DNA of 64,000 nt, taken from positions 5,518,001-5,582,000 of the forward strand of contig NC_133123.1 in the NCBI RefSeq assembly GCF_033568475.1, read 5' to 3'. The translations under genes and the position numbers were made by a program. Positions 10,112 through 20,429 of the stretch are shown piece by piece. Each line of letters starts with the position of its first letter. Within the stretch, counting starts at the first letter, position 1. The notes beneath the pieces were generated by a model. The model had not been told where the DNA came from and searched no databases. It saw only the letters and a list, made by a program, of their open reading frames with translations. This stretch comes from Henckelia pumila (taxonomy: Eukaryota > Streptophyta > Magnoliopsida > Lamiales > Gesneriaceae).

Positions 10112-12273
10112 TGTGACGACCCGAGTTCTAATCTCTCAATAAACATTAATCAACAATAATAGACAACAATCAATGTCTAAACAAAAGAATAAAAAAAAAA
10201 TTAAAATAGATTGCCCTGCGCACGCGCAGGCATCACCCCTCGCGCGCGCGCCGGCCAATGAGCCCGAGGTCTCAAGACTGGCTCGCGCGCGTGCGAGTAC
10301 TAGCTCGCCCGTGCGCAGGCCACTGCACCAGAAAAAAAAAGAAGGTGCTCAGCTGCTGTCAAAACTGTTCTTCATGCATTTCCATTCAAGGTCATCTCCT
10401 ACAAGGTCTCATACAAGATCTAATCCATAGCAACATCTAAGATGCATTCTAACATGCGATAATTGATAGGAATAAACCATTACAAGGCCTTAAAACATAA
10501 TCATAAACATGCAAGAAGCATTGCCATATCAACAAGAACAAGATAAATCATGTTGTCTCAAAGAGTTACATCAAATCTCAAATCCTATAAACATCAACAA
10601 GACAACAACTAGATCATTTACAAGTCTTGATACAAGTATCTAAAACATGCTCATGTTTAGAATTCAACTCTACAACATGACAGCTCACTCAACTCATCTA
10701 ACTTGGATCATCACATTATGTTCATCTCATCCCTTGTTCTTTAAGTACACCTTTGCCCGGTTCCACTCCCTCCTATTGCAATGACACATACAACAAAACA
10801 ATAGCCGGATAACTCCGGTGAGAAATAGATTTTCCAGTAAAAGCAACTAAACATGCATAACAACATATATCAAGATCATGATATAAAAGTAAGTACAATG
10901 CATGTTTTCAAAACAAGGTTCATTTCGTCATTCGTCGATTGGGATCCCGAGAAGTAGATATCATAACTAATCCATCGACTCTCCCAATCGAGGTGGGATT
11001 ACTTATCTTTCTTCTCTAGACTTTGAAGCAATCATATATGCAAATCAGACGCTAGGCTAAAAACAACCACCCAGGCCATACATATACGATTCCTCAAATC
11101 GTCTATTCGAACGTTTCCGTTCATTTCAAAATCAAAGAATAAGTCTTCAAGATGAATGCAACATATATATGTATATATCATTCTCAAAGCATTCATTATA
11201 ACAACAACTTATTCAATAACTCAAGGTAAAACACATAAGAGCCATTAAGCAAACAAGTATGTGATTTAGGGGAACTCGATACAAACCATCTCGAGTTGTA
11301 TTTCCAATCAAATAGTAGTCCACTTTTACCTTTCAAATGTGATGTTTGGGATGTCTTCTAACTTGTTCTATCTTGTCCAAATCTTTACCATACAACCCCC
11401 AAATCTATATCAAAAATCTGCTCAATCTTCAAACAAACTTCAAGGCAAAACTCTACCAACCTTGTGCTTTCTTCTATTGGTTTTAGAAGCGATGTTTTAA
11501 AGCTCAATATGTCCTGTTTATACACTGAAAACATAGCATACAACCAAGGAAATATCAGCTATGATACACCTCAATAGCAGCTCGAGCACAAACTAGCAAA
11601 ACATTGCAAATCAAGAGTTTGACGGCATATCGGTATAACTCGGCGATCCCGAACGCAACTCTAACAAGTCTATATTCATATCAGCTATATACCAGTCCAA
11701 AACCCAACATATCAGCAGGTATAAAAGTCGAATAATAGCTGAGAAAACATAAGAACCAATCCACCATCCATTCTTCAACCCAACTTCAATAACACAAGAT
11801 ATAAAAGCTTATCAACATCAATTCAAACACAACTTCTGATGTCTGTCATTTTCGAATTACCAAACCTTGATGAACTAAAAAAAAACTTACATCAAATCGA
11901 AGGTCGTCTTGCAAGGATTCCAAAACATCTTTCGGAATCAAAAACGGATACCCGGAGCTCAAGATATCACAATTGAAAGATGAAGAAAAACTTGGAATCT
12001 CTGCTCTCGATTTCTTCCTTCTTGCTTTGAGAAATCTGATGGAATAATCATATACACGTGAATGAGTTTACAAAATCACACGTGTCCTAGTCATTTTCAG
12101 AATTTTGCACTTTGGCCCCTCAACTATGCAATAATTGCAATTCAGTCCTCAAATTCTCATGTTATTCAATTTCAATCCTAAATAATTTAAGAATATTAGA
12201 ATTTAAATCAAAACTCCAAATATTCCCAAATTAAATATTCTCGAATCAAAATTAAATAATTCTGGGCGTTACA
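10112..12273 (-). mobile_element. Solo LTR (gypsy-like) with target duplication CACCC
   Basis: The block runs TGTGACGACC...GGGCGTTACA, inverted-TG/CA termini as in the gypsy LTRs of this window read on the minus strand (TGTAACGCCC...GGTCGTCACA). It is flanked by perfect 5-bp direct repeats CACCC (10107-10111 and 12274-12278), and no internal element sequence is present. That is the signature of a solo LTR left by recombination between two LTRs. A different subfamily from E1/A/B by eye. GC-rich patch at 10215-10320 with repeated GCGCGCG words. Confidence 0.9.
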
Positions 12274-12278
12274 CACCC

Positions 12279-12958
12279 ACTGTACCTTTACAATAATTAA
12301 AAAACAATTAACATCATCAAGATCCATTGTTCACTTTAATTTGTGCATAACACTTATTTTTAAGAAATGATCAAGGCATACTTCTAAAATCTGGTTTGTG
12401 CAATGCAGTTAAAATATATATATAATGCTAAATATATATATTTTTATTTTATTTGTTATAAATCACAAGTCACCCTACTTCAAATTCGAGACTTGACTAC
12501 ACCAAGTGAAAATCATAAACTAACCTGAACACTCTCATTATCAAGATAATAGAGCAAATTCAAGACTTAGCCTTGAAAATTATTAAGTTAAATATCATAT
12601 TCAAAATCAAGTGAAAATAAAATTGTCTAGTGATTCATTATCAGACACCATTCTCTTTCAAACACAAAAATTACAAAGACCATGGTGTGATATCTTCGAG
12701 ATACCCAGAAAAAAGGATAAAATTAAGAAACATAATATGATGTAGTTGTTTCAAGGAAGACTAAAACTCACAGAATGGGTTTATGAAATTAGGGCGCCAT
12801 GGAAAAAAAAAAGAAGAAAGAGGGAAAATAAATGACGGGGAAGAAAGAAGAATGGGGTTATGAGATATGGGTTTAATTTTTTTAAAAAAAAAAATTACGT
12901 GGCATGACATGTCATTAAATCGGGAATGTGGTGGGGAGGTTTAGTTAGGCAGGAGAAA
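12279..12958. other. Displaced upstream region of the GRF gene
   Basis: This sequence was contiguous with 10106 before the solo-LTR insertion. It is AT-rich with purine-rich runs on the plus strand (12800-12850) and no ORF of note. It may contain the original promoter and 5' UTR of the GRF gene. Confidence 0.45.
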
Positions 12959-12974
12959 ATATATATATATATAT

Positions 12975-13114
12975 AGTTCTTTTATGGTGCTCAACAACTA
13001 TACTCAACTCCGTGTCCACCATGTACAATAGGTGAGTTGACCAGCACAATTGGTGAGTTGACTTATACATGGTGGGCACGGAGTTGGGCATAGTTGTTGG
13101 GCACCATAAAAGAA
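12975..13114. mobile_element. Palindromic MITE bounded by (TA)n (type 1)
   Basis: Arms of about 48 bp pair: GTTCTTTTATGGTGCTCAAC... against ...GTTGGGCACCATAAAAGAAT. (TA)n microsatellite lies on both sides (12959-12974; 13116-13137). Only about 40 bp separate the arms. No coding capacity. Confidence 0.8.
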
Positions 13115-13144
13115 TTCATATATATATATATATATATAAAGAGT

Positions 13145-13303
13145 GAGTTTCTTTCAAGTGCCCACCTATCATGCCCACTACCATGCCCACCAATGATGTG
13201 TCACTATTCTATTGGACCACATCTTTATCACATCTAATAAAATAGTGTCACATCATTGGTGGGCATGGTAGTGGGCATGATAGGTGGACACTTAAAAGAA
13301 ACT
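13145..13303. mobile_element. Palindromic MITE beside (TA)n (type 2, copy 1)
   Basis: Arms of about 60 bp: TTTCTTTCAAGTGCCCACC...CACCAATGATGTG against CACATCATTGGTG...GGTGGACACTTAAAAGAAA. The left side abuts the (TA)n of the preceding MITE. A second, altered copy is at 32865-33100. Confidence 0.8.
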
Positions 13304-13340
13304 ATATAAAAAGGAAAGGTGGCCAAAGCCACTTATTTAT

Positions 13341-13522
13341 GGGTGATGCTACATGTACACGAAGGGTTACACGTTGGGTTATACGTTGCCCTTGAAATTA
13401 CATAAATATCCTTAATGTATTTTGGAAAGATTTTTTTCAAATCAAATTGAGGGATAATTTTGTAATTTCATATGTAGTGTGTAACCCAATGTGTAATCCT
13501 CCATGTACATATATCATTTTTC
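13341..13522. mobile_element. MULE-type MITE, 9-bp target duplication (copy 1)
   Basis: Termini GGGTGATGCTACATGTACAC...TGTACATATATCAT are inverted repeats. Flanks CTTATTTAT (13332-13340) and CTTATTTAA (13523-13531) match at 8 of 9 positions. Related copies: 36931-37113 (perfect 9-bp duplication) and 32569-32745. Confidence 0.75.
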
Positions 13523-13597
13523 CTTATTTAATTCATTGAATAAGAAAACATTACAAGGAATATAATTTCCCAAATTATGAAAATATATGGTGCAATC

Positions 13598-14053
13598 TAG
13601 GGGTGTAAACGAGCCGAGCTACTCGTGAGTAGCTCGTGAGTAGTTCGGTCAAAACTCGACTCGAGCTCGATTTGACCGAGCTCGAGCTCGAACTCGAGCT
13701 CGAGAACATACAATCGAGCTCGAGCTCGAGCTCGAAATATATGTGTTCGAGTAGCTCGCGAGCTACTCGATAACAAATATAAATATAAAATATAATATAA
13801 ATATATATAGAAATATAAAGTATATAATATTTTATTTATTTATTTATTCATATAATTATTTATTTATATATATTTATATATAATTATATATAATTTTCGA
13901 GCTCGAGCTCGAGTAGCTCGAGATATAGACGAGCTCGAGTTCGAGTATGAAATTAACTACTCGGTCGAGCTCGAGCTCGAGTAGTTAAATATGAGTCGAG
14001 CTCGAGCTCGAGTAGTGTGCTACTCAACTCGACTCGACTCGATTACACCCCTA
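13598..14053. mobile_element. hAT-like MITE made largely of GAGCTC/CTCGAG repeats
   Basis: Termini TAGGGGTGTAAACGAGCCGA and CGACTCGATTACACCCCTA form inverted repeats. The 8-bp flanks GTGCAATC (13590-13597) and GTGCAACC (14054-14061) differ by one base, as for a hAT target duplication. Both arms consist of tandem 'GAGCTC/AGCTCG' words able to fold on themselves, around an AT-rich core (13770-13895). Confidence 0.85.
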
Positions 14054-14134
14054 GTGCAACCTACAACAACAAGAATTAATAATTCAACAATACAAGATTA
14101 AAGACACTAAAATTTGTAGAATTCCTAATTGCTA

Positions 14135-14299
14135 CTATTGAGCTATCTGTCTATTCTCCAGAGTGAGTCGATCGAGTTGCTGTTCCCACGAAGGATCAGC
14201 AGCAGAATCATACGAATCAAATAAAGTGTTGCATGAAGCTAGGCATTGAACTCTTCGGAGTGATACTCGATCCTCATCTGCCCATTTCTTTTGGGCCAT
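14135..14299 (-). CDS. Small hypothetical ORF (54 aa)
   Basis: On the minus strand, from ATG at 14299 to TAG at 14135, a 54-residue peptide begins MAQKKWADEDRVSLRR and ends LTLENRQIAQ. Its composition (mixed charged and polar residues, W and C present) looks more protein-like than the AT-rich surroundings. I do not recognise it. It sits between two foldback elements and could be an exon fragment carried by a transposon. A further minus-strand open stretch lies just upstream (14307-14522), but no splice link can be supported. Confidence 0.25.
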   Translation of the reverse strand: MAQKKWADEDRVSLRRVQCLASCNTLFDSYDSAADPSWEQQLDRLTLENRQIAQ

Positions 14300-14527
14300 G
14301 GATTTATCACGGAAAATGCCTGATTTTTTTATCAATTAATAAAAATCCAGATTTGGATAACGAGGCATTTGAAAGGCTAGGGAAGGAGGCTACCCAAAAG
14401 ACTGCAGCTAGCTTGAAACACCCGGAATCCTCGAAAGGGCAGGACGGTTCAGGGAGTGGACCTGGTGAGAGACGGGTTTTGGAAGGAAATTGTATGGGAT
14501 GGGAGCGAGATTTTTTTACCAAGAAAA

Positions 14528-14708
14528 ATACGGATCCATATCATCTCTGATGTGGAGAGAAAAATATCATAAGATACTGTAATTCATATCACATGATTAA
14601 ATAAATAATTAATTAATTAATTATACACATGAAATATTGAAATCATGCACATTTCAATGCACAGTATCCTATGCTGTTTTTTTCTCCACAGCAGATGATC
14701 TTTTTTCC
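14528..14708. repeat. Imperfect foldback element
   Basis: GATACTGT (about 14572) pairs with ACAGTATC (about 14661), and the outer arms (ATCATCTCTGATGTGGAGAGA...; ...TCTCCACAGCAGATGAT) also pair with gaps. Looks like a MITE; no target duplication identified. Confidence 0.55.
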
Positions 14709-16409
14709 AAAAAATACGGTGAAGGTTATTAACCCATGACTACAAAAGGGTTTTTTTTAGTGAATGTATCACAGCTAACTCCTTTTTTTTTTTTTTGTGA
14801 AGAGAATTTCCATAATTATTTATTTTTAGAAGTTGCAAGCACTACCTAAAGAAGTTTGATTTCCTTAATCGAGAAAAAAATGAGTATATGGGAAGGGAGG
14901 CTAGGGGTCGATCAAATCGATCGGTTGGGGAGAAAGGATAGGAATAGATACAGAAACATCCTTGAGTACAGGTTTAACAATGGGATTTTTAATTTCCAAC
15001 ATTTGAGTTTTAGGTTGCAAATTAATTAGGTAGAAGTTGTAGGTTGAAGCCTAGAACAAGAAGGGTTCCTCACTAATTCCGGCAAAAACGACGAAAAATA
15101 GGTAGCAAAAGAAAGCTTTCCAAGTCTACAATTATATATCTAAATTCCGGTCGGTCAAAGGGGACATTTAATTTAATAAACAACAAAGTAAATAAATTAT
15201 TTTATCATTTCATTTTTTTTATCATACATGTTTGTTGTGCAACATTTTTAAAAATTAAATCTTATAATTTTTTAATCATATTTCATTGTTATTAAATATT
15301 ACAATAATTGATATAAATCATATATTAAATATCACAAAATCAATTTCTAGATTCAAAATTTTCTAACAAAATATTTGTTATTTTGATCGCAAACTATTAT
15401 AAAATAAGTGAATTAAAATTTAGGTAAATATATGAAGATGAAAATAGATAATTTTTTTTTGAAGATGAGATAGCAGAGGTGGAATATAGAGAGAAATTAT
15501 ATGGGTTATAATTTTAAAATCAATCCAAATTTATGGGTTAGGCCAAACATTTTTTTTTTATTACAAATTATAGTTGTACTTTAATTATTAATATTTGTTT
15601 ATCAAGGAATTCCATGGAATTAATAAAATTCATTGACATTTTGAATAACACTAGAGTACTTTTGTAATGTTTTTAAAATAATACACCAATTTCGGATCAA
15701 AATCGAATTTTTTTGAATTTAAATGTTAGTATTTTGTCATTTAATTTTATCTTATCAAAATAATCCTAAATAATTGACACGTCCAAATTTAAATGTTATA
15801 TATAGCTCAGATCAAATCTTATCAAATATATTTAATATACCAATAAATTTACATATTTGATATTCTATAGATCTTAACAGCATATACAAATTAATCTTAT
15901 AAAAAATATCGTAAATAATTAACACATTAAAGTTTAAATGATATATATATGTCAAATTAATTTTATAAAACATATCATAAATAATGAGCACATCAAAATT
16001 TAAATGTACGAACTAAGTAATTTATATAATTTTAAATAAAAAAAAAACTTACAACACAACCTAAAACCTTTAAATTATTTTATTTTATTTTAACAGTACA
16101 ATCGTTGAAACTTGCATAAGCTTACATGAATGTCTAATATATATTATTTATAGATATGTTAAAATTTTAACTACTTATCATGATCATTTAGCAACAGATT
16201 AAATTGTTTACATTTTGATACACACTAATAATACGTACACAATTAGATGTTTATAATTTGAAAAAAAAAATCTCAGAAGTTTGGATTCATGTCTACATGT
16301 TTACGTAATCCCATAATCTATGGGATCCAGATACACAACTTATCACTTTTTAGATCCAAATAAACAATCTTCTAAATATATTTTCTCATGGCTTTTAACA
16401 GCCCGATTT
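14709..16409. other. Intergenic, AT-rich; left end of duplicated block
   Basis: No gene seen. From about 15528 (gggttaggccaaa...) to about 15690 it matches 25855-25975, the first part of a segmental duplication described separately. Purine- and AT-rich elsewhere. Confidence 0.5.
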
Positions 16410-16518
16410 CTCCTATTATAAATAAACCAAAACACTTCATTCACACCTCTATAAGACATATTCACTTACTGACATCATTTCTATAAGACGTATTTGTCAA
16501 TCTTATCAAATTAAACAA

Positions 16519-16669
16519 ATGGCTCCATTGTTCAGAAAAATCCGTGAAGTTAACACTTCGTCCATGAACTCGGCGCTGAAACTACGATTAATTGTTTCGT
16601 TCTTTTGAACTATCTACATATGGAAACAAGAGAAACCCCATATTGGAATGCATATTTCATGACAAAGAA

Positions 16670-16706
<37 letters not shown>

Positions 16707-17730
16707 TTTATATTCTTATTCTCTAGATATTTGAAAGTAAAATTAATTTTTTTTTTTTTTTATTTTATAGGGTTCACTTATCCATGCAACAATAAAAGAT
16801 AGGGTTATCAAAGAAGGTCATTTTTATGCGATTAAAAACGTCATTGTTGTAAAAAAAACAGTCTCAAATATAAGACAATAAAAAATGAATACAAAATCAA
16901 TTTTTTCAATAAAACATCTGTGAGATTTTTTATGACGATTTTCCAACAATGATGTTTCAATTCAATAGTTTTAGAGATTTGAAGAGTGAAAATGTCATTG
17001 GTGAAACCGAGTTTTTTGTTAAGTATTTTATTTAATATTCATGATCACTTTTCCTATCATTTTTATGTTTACTCATGAGTTATTTATTAAGTTGTTTTTT
17101 TTTCATGTTTTATGAATATATCGCCTTTTATATAATTTTTTTAAAGTTGTTATTGGCAAGATGATCATATCAAGAGACTCACCTCAAGATAGAGAGTTAA
17201 TGGTCGTGCTACAAAACTTATTGATTTCGTCTTAGAAGATTTGGAGTAAATATTATTTTTTCATATTTTTTATTTTTTTCTTGGTGAGTTTTTATTAAAT
17301 TTTTTAACATTCAATGTCCTTATATTTATTGTCTATTAAGAACAACAATTTAGCTTGTAATTTGTGGGAAAACTTCGTAGATGATATCATCACATATTTG
17401 GATACGATCGGTGAGGATCCTGTTGTGGTTTTTTAAATGTGTCGTGCAAAAAACTTTCGGATGTGAAGTGCGTGTTTCAAACACATTTTAAATCAGTAAT
17501 TGATGATACTAAATGGTAATTGGAATGAAACTTTTGAATTTCAAAACATGTATATTTATTTATTTTTGTTTAGACTATAATTTATTTTTTGTCTATTATA
17601 TAATTTAATGTCTTTTTAAATTTAGGATGAATTCGGATGGAAAAATTCCAACAAATTCAATCAACAACACGTCAATGTCAAATACCAAAACTATCGTGGA
17701 AGTTTTTCAAATTTATAGAATATTTTTTAG
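16519..17730 (+). pseudogene. Degenerate RPA1/DUF223-like gene carried by a Helitron-like element
   Basis: Scattered segments resemble plant replication protein A 70-kDa subunit-like (DUF223/OB-fold) proteins: MAPLFRKIREVNTSS at 16519, LIHATIKDRVIKEGHFYAI near 16773, RDSPQDREVNGRATKLID near 17175 and LWENFVDDIITYLDTIGED near 17360. They lie in several frames with stops between, so it is a multi-exon gene in decay. RPA-like genes are commonly carried by plant Helitrons, which agrees with the Helitron-type 3' end at 17858. Confidence 0.6.
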
Positions 17731-17825
17731 TTTTCTAATTGTCTATAATGTATTAAGATTTTTGTAATTTAATTTTTTATTCAATTGCTCATACTTACTA
17801 ATTTGAATAATTAATTGTATAAAAT

Positions 17826-17858
17826 AACATTTCGTACATCGCACGGGTGGAATACTAG
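17826..17858 (+). mobile_element. Helitron-type 3' terminus
   Basis: A GC-containing short region (TTCGTACATCGCACGGG) followed by ...TACTAG and then T fits the Helitron 3' end (small hairpin, CTRR, insertion before T). The 5' end is not certain; a candidate TC start lies near 16409-16412 (TCTCCTATTATAAATA). Confidence 0.6.
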
Positions 17859-17914
17859 TTTTGAATAACACTAGAATTTTGTAATATTTTTAAAAATCAA
17901 AATTGAATAACACT

Positions 17915-18480
17915 TGACTTGTTTTTTTTTATTTATTTGCAGAAAAGTTGTAATTCTTTATTAATGAATCAAAAGGTCCAGAGTTACAAATCTATCCAGC
18001 CACAAAGAAAAATTCTAAGCACCCACAATAAAAGTGTAGGAGAAAAAACAACAAAGGAGTGTGCCACAATATTGGTCGTCTTCTTAGAATGGAAAAAAGA
18101 CACACTACTAAAATAAGAGCACAACTCTATTTCTAAAGCACATGAATCGATATGGTTCAAGTCATTTAACGACTATGTGACAGCATGCATTGTCAAAAAT
18201 GAATCTGAGAAAACATGAACTCGGTGGTACCCGTGCTCTAGCAACATGAAGGCCTTCTTTAATTGCTAATAATTCATCGAGCACTATTGAATCGGGCTTC
18301 GTTAGCATGCTGCCAAACGCAACAATATATCATCTCACCATTATGAATTCGAATTAGACCTCCTAGTCCACATCTGTTTGCCCTCTCGTCAAAACTTGCA
18401 TCCACTTCTATGTTCAGACGGTGGTTGCCACATAGTCAGATAGTTGTCTGTAGCTTGGTTGCATTTACCCAACGGTCCCT
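17915..18480 (-). pseudogene. 5'-truncated LINE remnant with RNase H-like domain
   Basis: On the minus strand, EVDASFDERANRCGLGG (about 18415-18360) is the start of the RNase H-like (RVT_3) domain found at the end of plant LINE-type polyproteins. SFFHSKKTTNIVAH (about 18085) matches its end. Stops and frame changes separate them. A T-run at the left (17921-17935) would be the poly(A) of the minus-strand element. The flanks share 'ttgactt' (about 17909 and 18510), a possible target duplication, while the related block at 25990-26010 reads through without this insertion. Confidence 0.65.
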
Positions 18481-18499
18481 AAAGGTCTAAAATTTGTAC

Positions 18500-18760
18500 A
18501 AGTATATCAATTGACTTTAAAAACTGTACAAAAGGCCTATTTGAAATATCACTTGATTTCTATAGAATATACAAAAGTCATAATTGAATACTCTTAATTA
18601 AAATATACAAAAACTAATTAAATAATAAATATCATCAAATCTTCTACCCAATTATTTTTTCTAAAGACAAAATCAGTAGTGGTATATATTTTTCAATGCA
18701 TGATTTTTTTTTCGTTTTTATTTTTTAGAAAAATAGATGTTCACGTTTACGAGATATATA
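18500..18760. repeat. Dispersed repeat R, copy 1
   Basis: About 240 bp with landmarks 'tacaaaagtcataattgaat', 'aataaatatcatcaaatct', 'agtggtatatatttttcaa' and 'agatgttcacgtt'. Copies: 20115-20355 and 25990-26275. Non-coding. Confidence 0.75.
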
Positions 18761-19378
18761 TTCTTTTTTCTCCTTTGAACTTGATCCACATATATATTAT
18801 TTTAAGAATAGGCGTAATTAAGACGGAATCAAGTTCAAAGGAGAAAAAGTAAAGGAAAGAAAGCCCAAAGTCATGAGTTTATGTTACTAATAGTCAGACT
18901 TACAAAATGTGCCTACCAACTTAGAAAATAAGGGGGGAAATACATTATTTAATATCGAATAGAATAAAACTATTTTTAGGAAATATATAATTTTACTTGT
19001 AAATATGATATGTCAGTATTTCATTCACTTTGTAGAATTCGAATATCAATATATAATTTCAAACTACCAATTCTACAAATCAAAACTTATATGCACAAAG
19101 ATGCTAGCACATTGTCAAAGTTGACGAGGTTAGATTGTTTAATTTCCGATCATCGTATTTTTGTAAGAAACCAAAAACACCTTCTCAAATTACAAAATAA
19201 TGCTTTTTAATTGATTTGGAAATATGTGTCAATTAATTATCTCATTTATAACCAACATATTCTAATAATATCTATAGAAAAAAAATCATATTCAAATAAA
19301 ATATTTATTTATCTTTTTCATTACTTTTAATTTGAAATAATATTATTTAATATATTTAATTCCATCATATAAGTACTA
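18761..19378. other. Intergenic, AT-rich
   Basis: Nothing assignable; an open stretch at 19010-19210 has no recognisable features. Confidence 0.45.
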
Positions 19379-19680
19379 TCTATACTTAATATATACTATA
19401 TTATAATATTTGAGGCACATAGAGAAATCGCTAATGTTGACACCATTTTTTGTTTCATTTTTGCCCCTCCTTCACTTCTTATATTATACCATAATAATTA
19501 TTATCCTTCCTACCCATAATCTCCACTTTTACATAAATAAAAACTTATTTTTTATAATACATTAACTTCAATCATCTCACGTCTTTTAAATTTTTATCAT
19601 ATTTTTCATTTGACTTCTAGATAGAGAAAAAACCATCTTTTCATACAAATTTGCAAATATAGCGTGCACTAATACTCTAG
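19379..19680 (+). mobile_element. Non-autonomous Helitron (302 bp)
   Basis: Starts TCTATACTTAATATATAC after A and ends GCACTAATACTCTAG before T, matching the A|TC...CTRR|T rule for Helitrons with no target duplication. A short GC-bearing stretch precedes the end. Non-coding. Confidence 0.65.
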
Positions 19681-19890
19681 TCAATAATTACTCCATGCAC
19701 TCATATCGCGCGTGAATACATTTATTATTTTTGCATTTTGAGTTGTTGAATTTGAATTTTTCTTTCGTCACAATAACGTCGTTACAAGTTTGTTTCTTGT
19801 ATATTTTTCGTTAGAAAGATATTTTGTTGAATAATAACTACTCCATGTAGTCATTGGGGGCGAAATAAATTAATTATCAGTCTGTGATGA

Positions 19891-20072
19891 CTAATTTAAA
19901 CACACTGCTTGGCAAATTCTTCGCCAAAAACGAGTTTCTTGTTGAGGGGTTGTGATATGAACCCGGCCTCCATTGTTTGCTCGGCCGATTTCTTGGACGA
20001 GATCACAGATTCTGACGGACGATGGAGCAAATTCATTAAGGCGATTACTTCGTTTCTTTGCAGCTGCAGCTG
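19891..20072 (-). pseudogene. Duplicated copy of the last ERO1 exon
   Basis: Nearly the same sequence as 28260-28451, the last exon of the ERO1 gene, including the stop codon and the first bases of the intron. It lacks a stretch equivalent to 'actgaagg' and one G, so the frame is broken. Similarity continues into the 3' flank on the left (the 'actactccatgta...gtgaaataaatta' region, about 19840-19880 against 28002-28040). There is no upstream ERO1 exon nearby. Cannot encode a functional enzyme. Confidence 0.9.
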
Positions 20073-20114
20073 CTGGGTGGATAGATGGAGATTTAAAAAT
20101 TCGTATATCATTTC

Positions 20115-20355
20115 ATTTTTAAATATCTACAAAAGTTTATTTTGAATATCATTTAGTTTTTATAATATATACAAAAGTCACAATTGAATACTCTTAATTA
20201 AAATATACAAAAATTAATTAAATAATAAATATCATCAAATCTCCTACACAACTATTTTTTTTCAAAGACAAAATCGGTAGTGGTGTATATTTTTCAACGC
20301 ATGATTTTTTTTTTTTTTTTTGGAAAAATAGATGTTCACGTTTACGAGAGTATAT
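20115..20355. repeat. Dispersed repeat R, copy 2
   Basis: Same landmarks as 18500-18760, immediately to the right of the ERO1 exon copy. This indicates that R and the ERO1 tail belong to one repeated unit. Confidence 0.75.
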
Positions 20356-20429
20356 AAAGGTTAATCTAAATTACAAAAACTCAACTAACTTTGAAAATTA
20401 AATATACATCCCTTCAAGTTTATATCAAG

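Noticed and set aside
10173-10440. Two overlapping open frames rich in Ala, Arg and Ser
   Set aside because: Located in the GC-rich patch of the solo LTR; no domain.
14307-14550. Overlapping open frames on both strands next to the small ORF at 14135
   Set aside because: No recognisable motif in either, and no supported splice link; kept only as context of the low-confidence ORF.
16605-16802. Plus-strand open frame containing a run of Tyr-Ile
   Set aside because: The Tyr-Ile run is a (TA)n microsatellite; the surrounding real signal is the decayed RPA-like gene.
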